Source: JANRKH01 sp033763595
Lineage (GTDB): Bacteria; Pseudomonadota; Alphaproteobacteria; Rickettsiales; Rickettsiaceae
DNA length: 34,506 bases
NCBI GenBank assembly: GCA_033763595.1
Contig: JANRKH010000040.1
Span: 1 to 34,506, forward strand
Reading direction: 5' to 3'
Shown here: positions 23,778 to 31,255 of the stretch, piece after piece
Numbering within the stretch: position 1 is the first letter of the stretch
How the letters are laid out: the number at the start of each line of letters is the position of its first letter
Made by a program: the position numbers and the translations under genes
The notes under the pieces: model-generated
Seen by the model: the letters and a program-made list of their open reading frames with translations, nothing else
Told to the model about the DNA's origin: nothing
The model's database searches: none

Positions 23778-24079
23778 TTTCTACCACGTTTTCTTTTTCC
23801 ATCATCAATTAGCTCATCAAGCGATAAAGCTTTCTCAGCGCTCTTACGCACAAACAGCGCGTTAAAATCATCCATACATCCAAGTATCGCAGCTAGTTTA
23901 AGCAGCGATTCCAAAGATATTTGTCCTGTTTGCTCAAACTTTTTTAAAGAGCCATAACTGACCCCAGACTTTTCTGACAAGGTCTGCTGACTTAAATTTA
24001 GTTCAAGCCGAAGATCGCGTGCCCTGCTTGCTACTCTCTTTTGCATTTCACTTGGAGTCATCATATTAACTGATATCAT
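23774..24079 (-). CDS. hipB: HipB-like antitoxin, XRE-type HTH
   Basis: A 101-aa DNA-binding antitoxin paired with HipA. The helix-turn-helix (about 17-70) reads RARDLRLELNLSQQTLSEKSG followed by VSYGSLKKFEQTGQISLESLLKLA, a standard Cro/C1 fold. The tail is basic (DDGKRKRGRK). Met1, Met6 and Met7 are all possible starts; I kept the longest. It probably neutralises HipA and represses its own promoter; palindromes just upstream support this. Confidence 0.92.
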   Translation of the reverse strand: MISVNMMTPSEMQKRVASRARDLRLELNLSQQTLSEKSGVSYGSLKKFEQTGQISLESLLKLAAILGCMDDFNALFVRKSAEKALSLDELIDDGKRKRGRK

Positions 24080-24127
24080 AATATCCCTTGTGTGTCTTAT
24101 TCTTATATAATGGATATTATATTATCC
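24080..24127 (-). promoter_or_regulatory. hipBA promoter/operator region
   Basis: A palindrome GGATA-N6-TATCC lies at 24112-24127, and a second palindromic box GATAT-N4-ATATC lies at 24072-24085, overlapping the hipB start region. The half-sites TATCC/GGATA are those known for E. coli HipB operators, although the spacing and orientation here differ from TATCC-N8-GGATA. AT-rich TAATAT sequences inside could be the -10 box on the minus strand. Confidence 0.4.
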
Positions 24128-24293
24128 TCTAAATCACAAGTCAAGCAGTTCTTATTCTAGCATCCGGACACATCCTTCATCTTTCCTGAATAATACCAAA
24201 CCCAAACAATAAAACTCTACATATGAATTTCAAAAAAAGAAGTACAAAAAATTTTTGCTATAAAAGAAAACGTTTTCAAGTTATAAAACAAAT

Positions 24294-25028
24294 ATGCAAA
24301 ATAATATATTTACTAAAATCATATTACTACTCTTTGTACTAAGCAGCAGCTCGTCTCACAGCTCTGCCTCTGAATGCGTAGTGTTCATACATGGATATGC
24401 AAAAGGTGGCTTTTGTTTTGTTAAGCTAAAGAATTTTTTCGAAGAGAATGGCTTTAGGGCCATAGTACCTGAATATCCAGCGCTACAAAACCAATATAAT
24501 ATTACTGAGCTTGCTGAGACATTCGTAGTTCCTAATCTAAAAAAAGAGATCACAAACTGCAGAAAAGTACATTTTGTAGGTTTTTCTCTTGGCGGTGTAA
24601 TTACCAGATATATATTAGATAAACATAGACCAGATAATCTTGGGAGAGTTGTTTTTATCGCAAGTCCAAGCTGTGGCTATGATTTTTTGAGACAAGATCT
24701 CCTAGGTTTTTTTCTACGCAAAACTCTTGGACCTGTAATAGACGACCTGAAAAACAATAGCACCTTCTTTGAGCGCATAAAAAAACCAAGTGATTATGAG
24801 TTTGGCATTATATCTGGATGCGTCTCTTTGAACCCATTTTCATTCTCTCATCGTAATAAATGTTTAACCGATGGTATTGTATTTTATAAAAATATTCAAA
24901 TACAAGGCGCTATGGACTATGTCACGATCAATTCAAGTCATTTACACATATTATATAACGTAGCGACAATGGAGGAATGTTATTCTTTTATTACTACTGG
25001 TAAATTTCGGTATAAACACCAGAATTAA
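24294..25028 (+). CDS. Secreted alpha/beta hydrolase (lipase-like)
   Basis: A 244-aa protein with a signal peptide (1-26; hydrophobic IILLLFVLSSSSS, cleaved near SSA-SEC). The mature part is a lipase/PGAP1-like alpha/beta hydrolase: oxyanion segment VVFIHGYAKGG (29-39), nucleophile elbow GFSLGG (Ser98), then probable catalytic Asp193 in LTDGIV and His216 in NSSHLHIL. Several cysteines (28, 41, 89, 127, 176, 190) suggest disulfides outside the cytoplasm. The substrate is unknown; a phospholipid or other ester is an inference. AATACCAAACCC at 24191 and the 3' end CCAGAATTAAATAATAC (25019-25035) match type B element left ends, so the last residues (HQN) and the stop derive from an element, as in slt. 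Confidence 0.88.
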   Translation: MQNNIFTKIILLLFVLSSSSSHSSASECVVFIHGYAKGGFCFVKLKNFFEENGFRAIVPEYPALQNQYNITELAETFVVPNLKKEITNCRKVHFVGFSLGGVITRYILDKHRPDNLGRVVFIASPSCGYDFLRQDLLGFFLRKTLGPVIDDLKNNSTFFERIKKPSDYEFGIISGCVSLNPFSFSHRNKCLTDGIVFYKNIQIQGAMDYVTINSSHLHILYNVATMEECYSFITTGKFRYKHQN

Positions 25029-25041
25029 ATAATACTAACAA

Positions 25042-26400
25042 CTAAAACAAAGACTTAAGCTGGGATATATGATTTAAATTCTTAATATTTTCCTTGAAAT
25101 CTTGATGGTCACCTGCGCAAAAAATTTGGTTATAGCCTTGTTTTATCGCTTCTTTTATCCTATTTTCCATTTGGTTCACTCGCCTGATTTCTCCGGATAA
25201 ACCTATTTCCCCAAAAAAGATACTATTTTTAGGAAGGGGCTTGTTACTTGCTGCAGATAGAAGCGCTGCAGCTACCGCAAGATCTATACCAGGCTCAATT
25301 ATCTTTAATCCACCTGCAACGCTTAAATATACTTCTTTATTTGAAACATTTAACCCATATCTAACTGCAAGCACTGCAAGCATCATAGATAATCTGTTAC
25401 TATCCCACCCAACAGCAGATCTTTTTGGCATAGGCATAAATGAAGGGGCAATTAAAGCTTGTACCTCGACTAAAATTGGCCTTGATCCTTCAATAGATGC
25501 AAAAACAGCAGTGCCGCTGACATTATTCCTGCGCTCCATAATAAAAAGCTCAGAAGGATTATGAATTTCTCTGAGGCCGAGGCTTGTCATTTCAAACACA
25601 CCAATCTCGTTGATTCCGCCAAATCTATTTTTTACAGATCTAAGAATTCTATAGTGGTTATTTTGATCTCCTTCTAAATACAAAACAGTATCTACCATAT
25701 GTTCTAGTATTTTAGGCCCTGCAAGCTCTCCTTCTTTAGTGACATGCCCAACAAGAAAAATTGCGATATTATTTCTTTTTGCGTAATTTACAAGCATCTG
25801 GGTGCAAGATCGAATTTGGGATACAGTCCCTGGGGTAGAAGGAAAATCATCAGAATAAATAGTTTGGATAGAATCAATAATCACAAGATCAAGTTTGCTT
25901 GCTTTTTCGATCGTTGCGAGTATATGATTAATATTAGTTGCAGATAGGAGCATTACCTTATCAGTTTCTCCTATATTTATTCTTGAAGCTCTTAGCTTTA
26001 CCTGATTTGCCGACTCTTCGCCAGAAACATAGAAGCAATTTACATTATTTTTAGATAGTATCATTGTAATTTGAAGTAAAATTGTGGATTTTCCTATCCC
26101 CGGATCCCCTCCAATTAATATTACTGATCCAGGTACTATTCCTCCTCCGAGCACTCTATCTAATTCAGTTACAGAAGTATTTATCCTTGCACCTTCCTCT
26201 ACATAACCGCTTAAAGTATCAATCTCTAGAGCAAAATCAGTATTTATATTGCCTAAGGTTAAAAGCGAAGCTTTGGTCTGCTTTTCCAATATTTCTTCTG
26301 TGATACTATCCCATGCCTTGCAGTCGAAGCACTGGCCCGACCATTTGCTGGTAATAGCGCCGCAGCCATTACATACATATTGTTTTTTGATCTTTGACAT
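25042..26400 (-). CDS. radA: DNA repair protein RadA
   Basis: A 452-aa RecA-like ATPase that drives branch migration in recombination. The N-terminal zinc finger CNGCGAITSKWSGQCFDC has Cys10, 13, 24 and 27. Walker A GDPGIGKST spans 98-106, LVIIDSIQT is Walker B, and the RadA-specific KNRFG lies at 257-261. The C-terminal third is the Lon-like domain (DLAVAAALLSAASNKPLP). I chose ATG 26400 because the family starts just before the zinc finger; the frame is open to 26481 but those residues are not RadA-like. It then overlaps rsmD by 32 nt and is the last gene of phrB-rsmD-radA. Confidence 0.96.
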   Translation of the reverse strand: MSKIKKQYVCNGCGAITSKWSGQCFDCKAWDSITEEILEKQTKASLLTLGNINTDFALEIDTLSGYVEEGARINTSVTELDRVLGGGIVPGSVILIGGDPGIGKSTILLQITMILSKNNVNCFYVSGEESANQVKLRASRINIGETDKVMLLSATNINHILATIEKASKLDLVIIDSIQTIYSDDFPSTPGTVSQIRSCTQMLVNYAKRNNIAIFLVGHVTKEGELAGPKILEHMVDTVLYLEGDQNNHYRILRSVKNRFGGINEIGVFEMTSLGLREIHNPSELFIMERRNNVSGTAVFASIEGSRPILVEVQALIAPSFMPMPKRSAVGWDSNRLSMMLAVLAVRYGLNVSNKEVYLSVAGGLKIIEPGIDLAVAAALLSAASNKPLPKNSIFFGEIGLSGEIRRVNQMENRIKEAIKQGYNQIFCAGDHQDFKENIKNLNHISQLKSLF

Positions 26401-26950
26401 AAGAGATAATCGTAAGTTTACTGTTTCCGTATTTTCTTTTTTGTAGAATATGCATATTATCTTCAAGCTGAAATTTTTCATCAGGCTCAGATTCTATCGC
26501 TATTATGCAATTATCTGAAAGCCAGTTGTTCTGAACTAAAGATCTTAAAGTTTTGGTGATGAGTTTTTTACCATAAGGCGGATCCATCACTACAATATCA
26601 TATTTTATATTTGAATATAAAAGATTGATTGCTGAGCATTTGATACAGAAAAATTTGTCCTCCTCTTTAATTTTTTGAGCAAATTCTCTTGCTATTTGCA
26701 AATATTTTTCATTTGTGTCAACTAGTGTTACTGATCTTATTCCTCTTGATAAAGCTTCAAAAGATAGACTACCAGTACCTGCATATAAATCTAGCATCTT
26801 TGCATCTTTGATCACGTCGGACTCGCCGAACTCTCCTGAGGATAAAATGCTAAACAATGCTTCTCTAAATTTTGATGTAGTAGGCCTATAGTCCTCTTGT
26901 GCAAGGGACGGTATTATTCTTCCCTTGTGCCTCCCGGATATTATTCTCAT
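26369..26950 (-). CDS. rsmD: 16S rRNA (guanine966-N2)-methyltransferase
   Basis: A 193-aa SAM-dependent methyltransferase that modifies G966 of 16S rRNA in the 30S subunit. RIISGRHKGR and RPTTSKFREALFSIL are RsmD signatures, DLYAGTGSLSFEALSRG (54-70) is the SAM site, and DPPYG (123-127) the catalytic motif of N2/N6 methylases. Length matches the family. It overlaps phrB by 4 nt (ATGA) and the radA start by 32 nt, so translation is coupled. Confidence 0.96.
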   Translation of the reverse strand: MRIISGRHKGRIIPSLAQEDYRPTTSKFREALFSILSSGEFGESDVIKDAKMLDLYAGTGSLSFEALSRGIRSVTLVDTNEKYLQIAREFAQKIKEEDKFFCIKCSAINLLYSNIKYDIVVMDPPYGKKLITKTLRSLVQNNWLSDNCIIAIESEPDEKFQLEDNMHILQKRKYGNSKLTIISYVKDQKTICM

Positions 26951-28329
26951 TGCTCAATACTTTTAAATGTAGAGATTGCCTCTTCTCGCGTCTTTTTATA
27001 ATCTACAATAGGTTGCACATATCCCAAAATCTTATGATTCATTAAAAAATCTGGGTCATGCAGCTTATCTGGCTTTATATCTTTTAATTCTGGAACGTAT
27101 TTTTTGATATAATCTCCCTCTGCATCGTAATCTTTTGACTGGTGGAATGGGTTAAACACTCTAAAAAATGGCTGAGCATCTGTTCCTGTTGATGCAGTCC
27201 ATTGCCAGCCACCAACATTAGATGCAAGATCGTAGTCCATGAGATATTGGCTAAAAAACCTCTCTCCAATTCTCCAGTCCATTAAAAGATTCTTGGTAAA
27301 AAAACTTGCAACAATCATTCTTGCTCTATTATGCATCCATCCATCTTGAAGTAATTGCCTAATTCCCGCATCAACAACAGGAAACCCAGTTTTACCTTCC
27401 AAAAATGCCTCAAGCTCCTGCTCATTTTGCCTCCATTGTATTTTTCCTTGATATTTTTGCTGAAACTCTGCTGAAACAGAATGGGGGAAATGGTAAATTA
27501 TATATGCATAAAATTCCCTCCATATGAGCTCATTTACAAAATTTGGCGCAACCTCTCTTGCGATTGAGTCTCTAAAGGCTTGCCTTATAGATAGAGCACC
27601 GAATCTTAAATATGGCGAGATGGCACTAGTATGTCCGCCTGATAGTAGATTTCTATTTAAATGATATAAGTCTAGCTTTTGATCTCGAAATTCTTCAAAT
27701 TGACTCGTAGCTTTCGCAGGATGCCATAATTCATCCTCGACATATTCGTAACCTGCCCTACTCAAAACCTCTTTTTTGTCAAAAACATTGTTTATATCGT
27801 CTAATCTAGTTCTTAAACTGTAATTTACCTCACTATATTCTTCTGTTTTAAGAGCTGCCCTTAATGCCTTCATCATTGGCGTAAAAACTTTAAATGGTGA
27901 ATTATCGGATTTAAGTAGTTTTTTAGGATGTATTAACAAGTGATCAAGCACTTTAGTCAACCTAACACCTATATTTTCTAAATTTCTAGAGATAATATCA
28001 TCACGTGTTATCGAGGTGGGCTCAAAATCCTCATCGACAAATACCTCCTGAATTTTGTGCGCGGCAGAGAATTTTGGGATTTCCTCAGCTGGATCTCCAT
28101 ATAAAATATGGATAGAAGAATCGAACTTACCAAGTGATTGATTCATAAGTTCAAGATGATTCACTATGAAAGATAGTCTTCTGTCAGATTTATCAGGAAA
28201 ATGCGCCAATATGTTTGTATCAAATACAAAGCATATCATTATGATCTCTGAATTTTTTAATGCTTGCTCTATTACTTTATTATCTCTGATTCTTAAAGAT
28301 CTTCTGAGCCAAACTAGTGATTTTTTCAT
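26947..28329 (-). CDS. phrB: Deoxyribodipyrimidine photo-lyase
   Basis: A 460-aa FAD-dependent photolyase of the class I CPD type, which splits UV-induced pyrimidine dimers with blue light. The N-terminal antenna domain starts KSLVWLRRSLRIRDN. The FAD domain has NELIWREFYAYI, the WMHNRARMIVASF segment, and the highly conserved NVGGWQWTASTGTDAQPFFRVFNP, with the tryptophans of the electron-transfer chain. Length is typical. A light-dependent enzyme is unexpected for a bacterium confined inside host cells; it may indicate a host exposed to light, such as a protist or alga, which is inference. It is the first gene of the phrB-rsmD-radA unit. Confidence 0.96.
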   Translation of the reverse strand: MKKSLVWLRRSLRIRDNKVIEQALKNSEIIMICFVFDTNILAHFPDKSDRRLSFIVNHLELMNQSLGKFDSSIHILYGDPAEEIPKFSAAHKIQEVFVDEDFEPTSITRDDIISRNLENIGVRLTKVLDHLLIHPKKLLKSDNSPFKVFTPMMKALRAALKTEEYSEVNYSLRTRLDDINNVFDKKEVLSRAGYEYVEDELWHPAKATSQFEEFRDQKLDLYHLNRNLLSGGHTSAISPYLRFGALSIRQAFRDSIAREVAPNFVNELIWREFYAYIIYHFPHSVSAEFQQKYQGKIQWRQNEQELEAFLEGKTGFPVVDAGIRQLLQDGWMHNRARMIVASFFTKNLLMDWRIGERFFSQYLMDYDLASNVGGWQWTASTGTDAQPFFRVFNPFHQSKDYDAEGDYIKKYVPELKDIKPDKLHDPDFLMNHKILGYVQPIVDYKKTREEAISTFKSIEQ

Positions 28330-28441
28330 TGTTTTTTAAATTTTTTTATAGATTACTTCTTGCATTTTATTAAGCAAAAAAAATACAACTATACTATGCT
28401 TGCACAACAGAACTCTCTTGCAAAAAAAAGATTATAGAAAA

Positions 28442-29443
28442 CTAATGACAATCGTTTTTTGCCACTATAAGAACAAGACCCGTTAGCAGGAAAGCAAAAA
28501 TTTGATGCATCGATGCATAAAATATAGGAACATTATTTATCAAAGTTAGAATACCCAGTATAAATTGCGCTAAGATAGATACAAACAAAATCATTGAAGC
28601 AAAATAATAGCCTTTTGAAAAAAGCTTTATACATCTAAAAAAAATTAGCATGACAATAATTACGGCGAGCATTCTATGAAAAAATTGTGTAGACGCAGCA
28701 TTATGTAAATATTCCTCTGTTCTTAGAATATTAAACTCCGTTGGCACAAGTCCATCTCCCATTAAAGGGAATTGATTATAAATTTTGCCTGCATCTAACC
28801 CAGCAACCAGTCCACCAAGAAAAATCTGCAAAAAAAGTAAAATGATAATAATATTCCACTTATAATTTAAGGTAGAGAATTTATACTGCTCTAAATAAGT
28901 ATTTACCGCCTCATTGACCAGTAGCATATATATAATAAGAGCAAGGCACAAATGAAAACTCAGGCGAAAATGACTAACATACGGCGAATCCTTTAATCCG
29001 CTTTTTACCATGTACCATCCCATCAAACCTTGAAATATTCCAATTATCAAAACAAAAGTGAGAGTATATTTTGTTCTATTTGGAAGCATATCTTTGCTCC
29101 ATAATATTATAGCAGGTATCAAAAATATTAAGCCTGTTATCCTTGCTGCTATTCTGTGAAAAAACTCAACCAGATAAAGAAACTTAAAATTTTCTAGTGA
29201 GATTTGATTGTTAATATGGATAAATTCCGGTGATATTTTATATTTTTCAAACTCAATTATCCATTCAGGTTCAGAAAATGGCGGTATAACACCTGTGATA
29301 GGTTTCCATTCAGTAATGGACAGACCTGATCCGGTGAGTCTCGTAAGACCTCCAATAAACACCATAGAAACAACGCACATTATGCATATATAAAGATATA
29401 ATAGTAACTCTCTTCTATGAGAGTTATGATATAAGAAGCGCAT
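28442..29443 (-). CDS. ctaA: Heme A synthase (COX15/CtaA)
   Basis: A 333-aa polytopic inner-membrane enzyme that oxidises heme O to heme A for aa3-type cytochrome oxidase. About eight transmembrane helices are visible. GGLTRLTGSGLSITEWKPITG (31-51) is the family signature. Candidate heme-ligand histidines are His96 (EFFHRIAARITG), His158/His164 (SHFRLSFHL), His256 (FFHRMLA) and His313 (ASMHQIF). NQFPLMGDGLVP is typical of the alphaproteobacterial/mitochondrial class. It works with SURF1 of this window on cytochrome oxidase assembly. It is divergent from pccB across 188 bp. Confidence 0.97.
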   Translation of the reverse strand: MRFLYHNSHRRELLLYLYICIMCVVSMVFIGGLTRLTGSGLSITEWKPITGVIPPFSEPEWIIEFEKYKISPEFIHINNQISLENFKFLYLVEFFHRIAARITGLIFLIPAIILWSKDMLPNRTKYTLTFVLIIGIFQGLMGWYMVKSGLKDSPYVSHFRLSFHLCLALIIYMLLVNEAVNTYLEQYKFSTLNYKWNIIIILLFLQIFLGGLVAGLDAGKIYNQFPLMGDGLVPTEFNILRTEEYLHNAASTQFFHRMLAVIIVMLIFFRCIKLFSKGYYFASMILFVSILAQFILGILTLINNVPIFYASMHQIFAFLLTGLVLIVAKNDCH

Positions 29444-29631
29444 TCATCTTACTAAATTTTGAAAAATTAGAACCATTATTTGGAACCATTATATAGTTAT
29501 ATTAAACATAGTTATAAAATTACTATAACAGTTCATTTTGCAATTTCTATAATTAATTTTCTCATATTTTAATTCTTTTATTTTAGGAGCTTCATTCTGA
29601 ATTTTTTGTTTCAAAAAAATTTAAAACTTGT

Positions 29632-31200
29632 ATGTTAAGTGGGCTAAAAAAGAATAAAACTTTTATGAATTTTGCAAATAAGCCAACCTTGGACAAAAAG
29701 ATAAGCGAAGCTCTAACAGGAGGCGGCGCTGCAAAAATTGCTCACCAACATAATAAAGGCAAACTAACAGCAAGAGAGCGTATCGAGGTACTACTTGATC
29801 CAGATTCCTTTGAGGAAACTAATATGTTTGTTGAGCATAGATGTAATAATTTCGGCATGAGCGGGAATAAATTTCCAGGGGACGGAGTTGTTACAGGACA
29901 CGGAACAATCAATGGTAGGCTTGTATTTGTGTATAGTCAGGATTTTACCGTGCTTGGGGGTTCTTTGGGCGAATATCATTCAAAGAAAATATGTCAGCTT
30001 TACGAAATGGCCCTCAATGTCAAGGCGCCAGTAATCGCAATCAATGACTCAGGAGGGGCTCGTATACAAGAAGGTGTTGATGCACTTGCTGGTTACGGAG
30101 ATCTTTTTTACAAAAACGTACAAGCATCGGGCGTAATTCCGCAAATATCTATTATAATGGGGCCTTGCGCAGGCGGGGCGGTATATTCGCCAGCTCTTAC
30201 AGATTTTATCTTTATGGTCGAAGGATCCTCGTATATGTTTGTAACCGGACCTGAAGTTGTCAAATCTGTTACATGCGAGAATGTTACGCAAGAAAAACTA
30301 GGCGGCGCTTCTGTTCATACCAAAATCAGCGGAGTTGCTGATAGAGCTTTTGCTAACGATATCGAGGCCCTTCTTGAGGTGAGAAGATTTGTTAATTTTC
30401 TACCACTATCTAACATGGAAAAATCTCCAACAAGATACACTAATGACGCAGCAGATAGGGTTGATATGTCGCTCAGAACTTTGGTTCCGACAAATCCTAA
30501 TAAGCCGTATGACATGAAGGAGCTAATTGAAAGAATTGTCGATGAGGAAGATTTTTTTGAACTTCAGCCAAATTATGCGCAAAACATAATTATAGGATTT
30601 GGATATATGGAAGGTCATGCTGTTGGATTTGTAGCGAACCAGCCTATGCATCTTGCTGGCTGCCTTGATATAAAAGCATCACGTAAAGCCGCAAGATTCA
30701 TAAGATTTTGCGATGCTTTTAACATACCTATTGTTACTCTCGTCGATGTGCCTGGCTTTTTGCCTGGCGTAGATCAAGAGCATGCGGGCATCATTAAACA
30801 CGGAGCAAAACTTCTTTATGCATATTCAGAAGCGACAGTGCCTAAAATTACCGTTATTACCAGAAAAGCTTATGGCGGGGCCTATATAGTTATGAACTCA
30901 AAGCATTTAAGGGGGGATATAAATTATTCTTGGGAAAATGCATCAATTGCAGTTATGGGCGCAGAAGCAGCTATTGGGGTTATCTTCAAGGATCTTGCTG
31001 ACGATGAACTTGGCAAAAGAAGAAAAATTGAAGAGTATAAAAATACTGTTGAATCCCCTTTTGTTGCAGCTTCAAGAGGTTATTTGGATGATATTATCCA
31101 GCCACAAAATACAAGATGGAGAATATGTAAATCCTTAAGTTTCCTTAGAAACAAAAAAGTAGAAACATATTGGAAAAAACACGATAATCTCCCTCTATAA
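29632..31200 (+). CDS. pccB: Propionyl-CoA carboxylase beta chain
   Basis: A 522-aa carboxyltransferase subunit that moves CO2 from biotin to propionyl-CoA, giving methylmalonyl-CoA. It has GKLTARERIEVLLDPDSFEE, a biotin/CoA-binding region with NDSGGARIQEGVDALAGYGD and GPCAGGAVYSPALTDFIFMV, and the C-terminal half with VDVPGFLPGVDQEHAGIIKHG and RKAYGGAYIVM. These features make it a full-length enzyme. The Met at codon 12 (29665) fits the usual N-terminus slightly better, but neither start has a clear ribosome site. pccA follows after 55 bp, so the two chains are probably one transcript. Confidence 0.96.
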   Translation: MLSGLKKNKTFMNFANKPTLDKKISEALTGGGAAKIAHQHNKGKLTARERIEVLLDPDSFEETNMFVEHRCNNFGMSGNKFPGDGVVTGHGTINGRLVFVYSQDFTVLGGSLGEYHSKKICQLYEMALNVKAPVIAINDSGGARIQEGVDALAGYGDLFYKNVQASGVIPQISIIMGPCAGGAVYSPALTDFIFMVEGSSYMFVTGPEVVKSVTCENVTQEKLGGASVHTKISGVADRAFANDIEALLEVRRFVNFLPLSNMEKSPTRYTNDAADRVDMSLRTLVPTNPNKPYDMKELIERIVDEEDFFELQPNYAQNIIIGFGYMEGHAVGFVANQPMHLAGCLDIKASRKAARFIRFCDAFNIPIVTLVDVPGFLPGVDQEHAGIIKHGAKLLYAYSEATVPKITVITRKAYGGAYIVMNSKHLRGDINYSWENASIAVMGAEAAIGVIFKDLADDELGKRRKIEEYKNTVESPFVAASRGYLDDIIQPQNTRWRICKSLSFLRNKKVETYWKKHDNLPL

Positions 31201-31255
31201 AAATATCTTTATAGAACATCAAGTCAAAAAATTTCATTAATGCAAGCAAATTAAT

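Noticed and set aside
26401..26481. N-terminal extension of RadA
   Set aside because: The upstream residues are not RadA-like and lie within rsmD; the family begins just before the zinc finger at ATG 26400.
29480..29560. Repeated TAGTTATA words between ctaA and pccB as operator sites
   Set aside because: The DNA is so AT-rich here that short inverted and direct matches are expected by chance.
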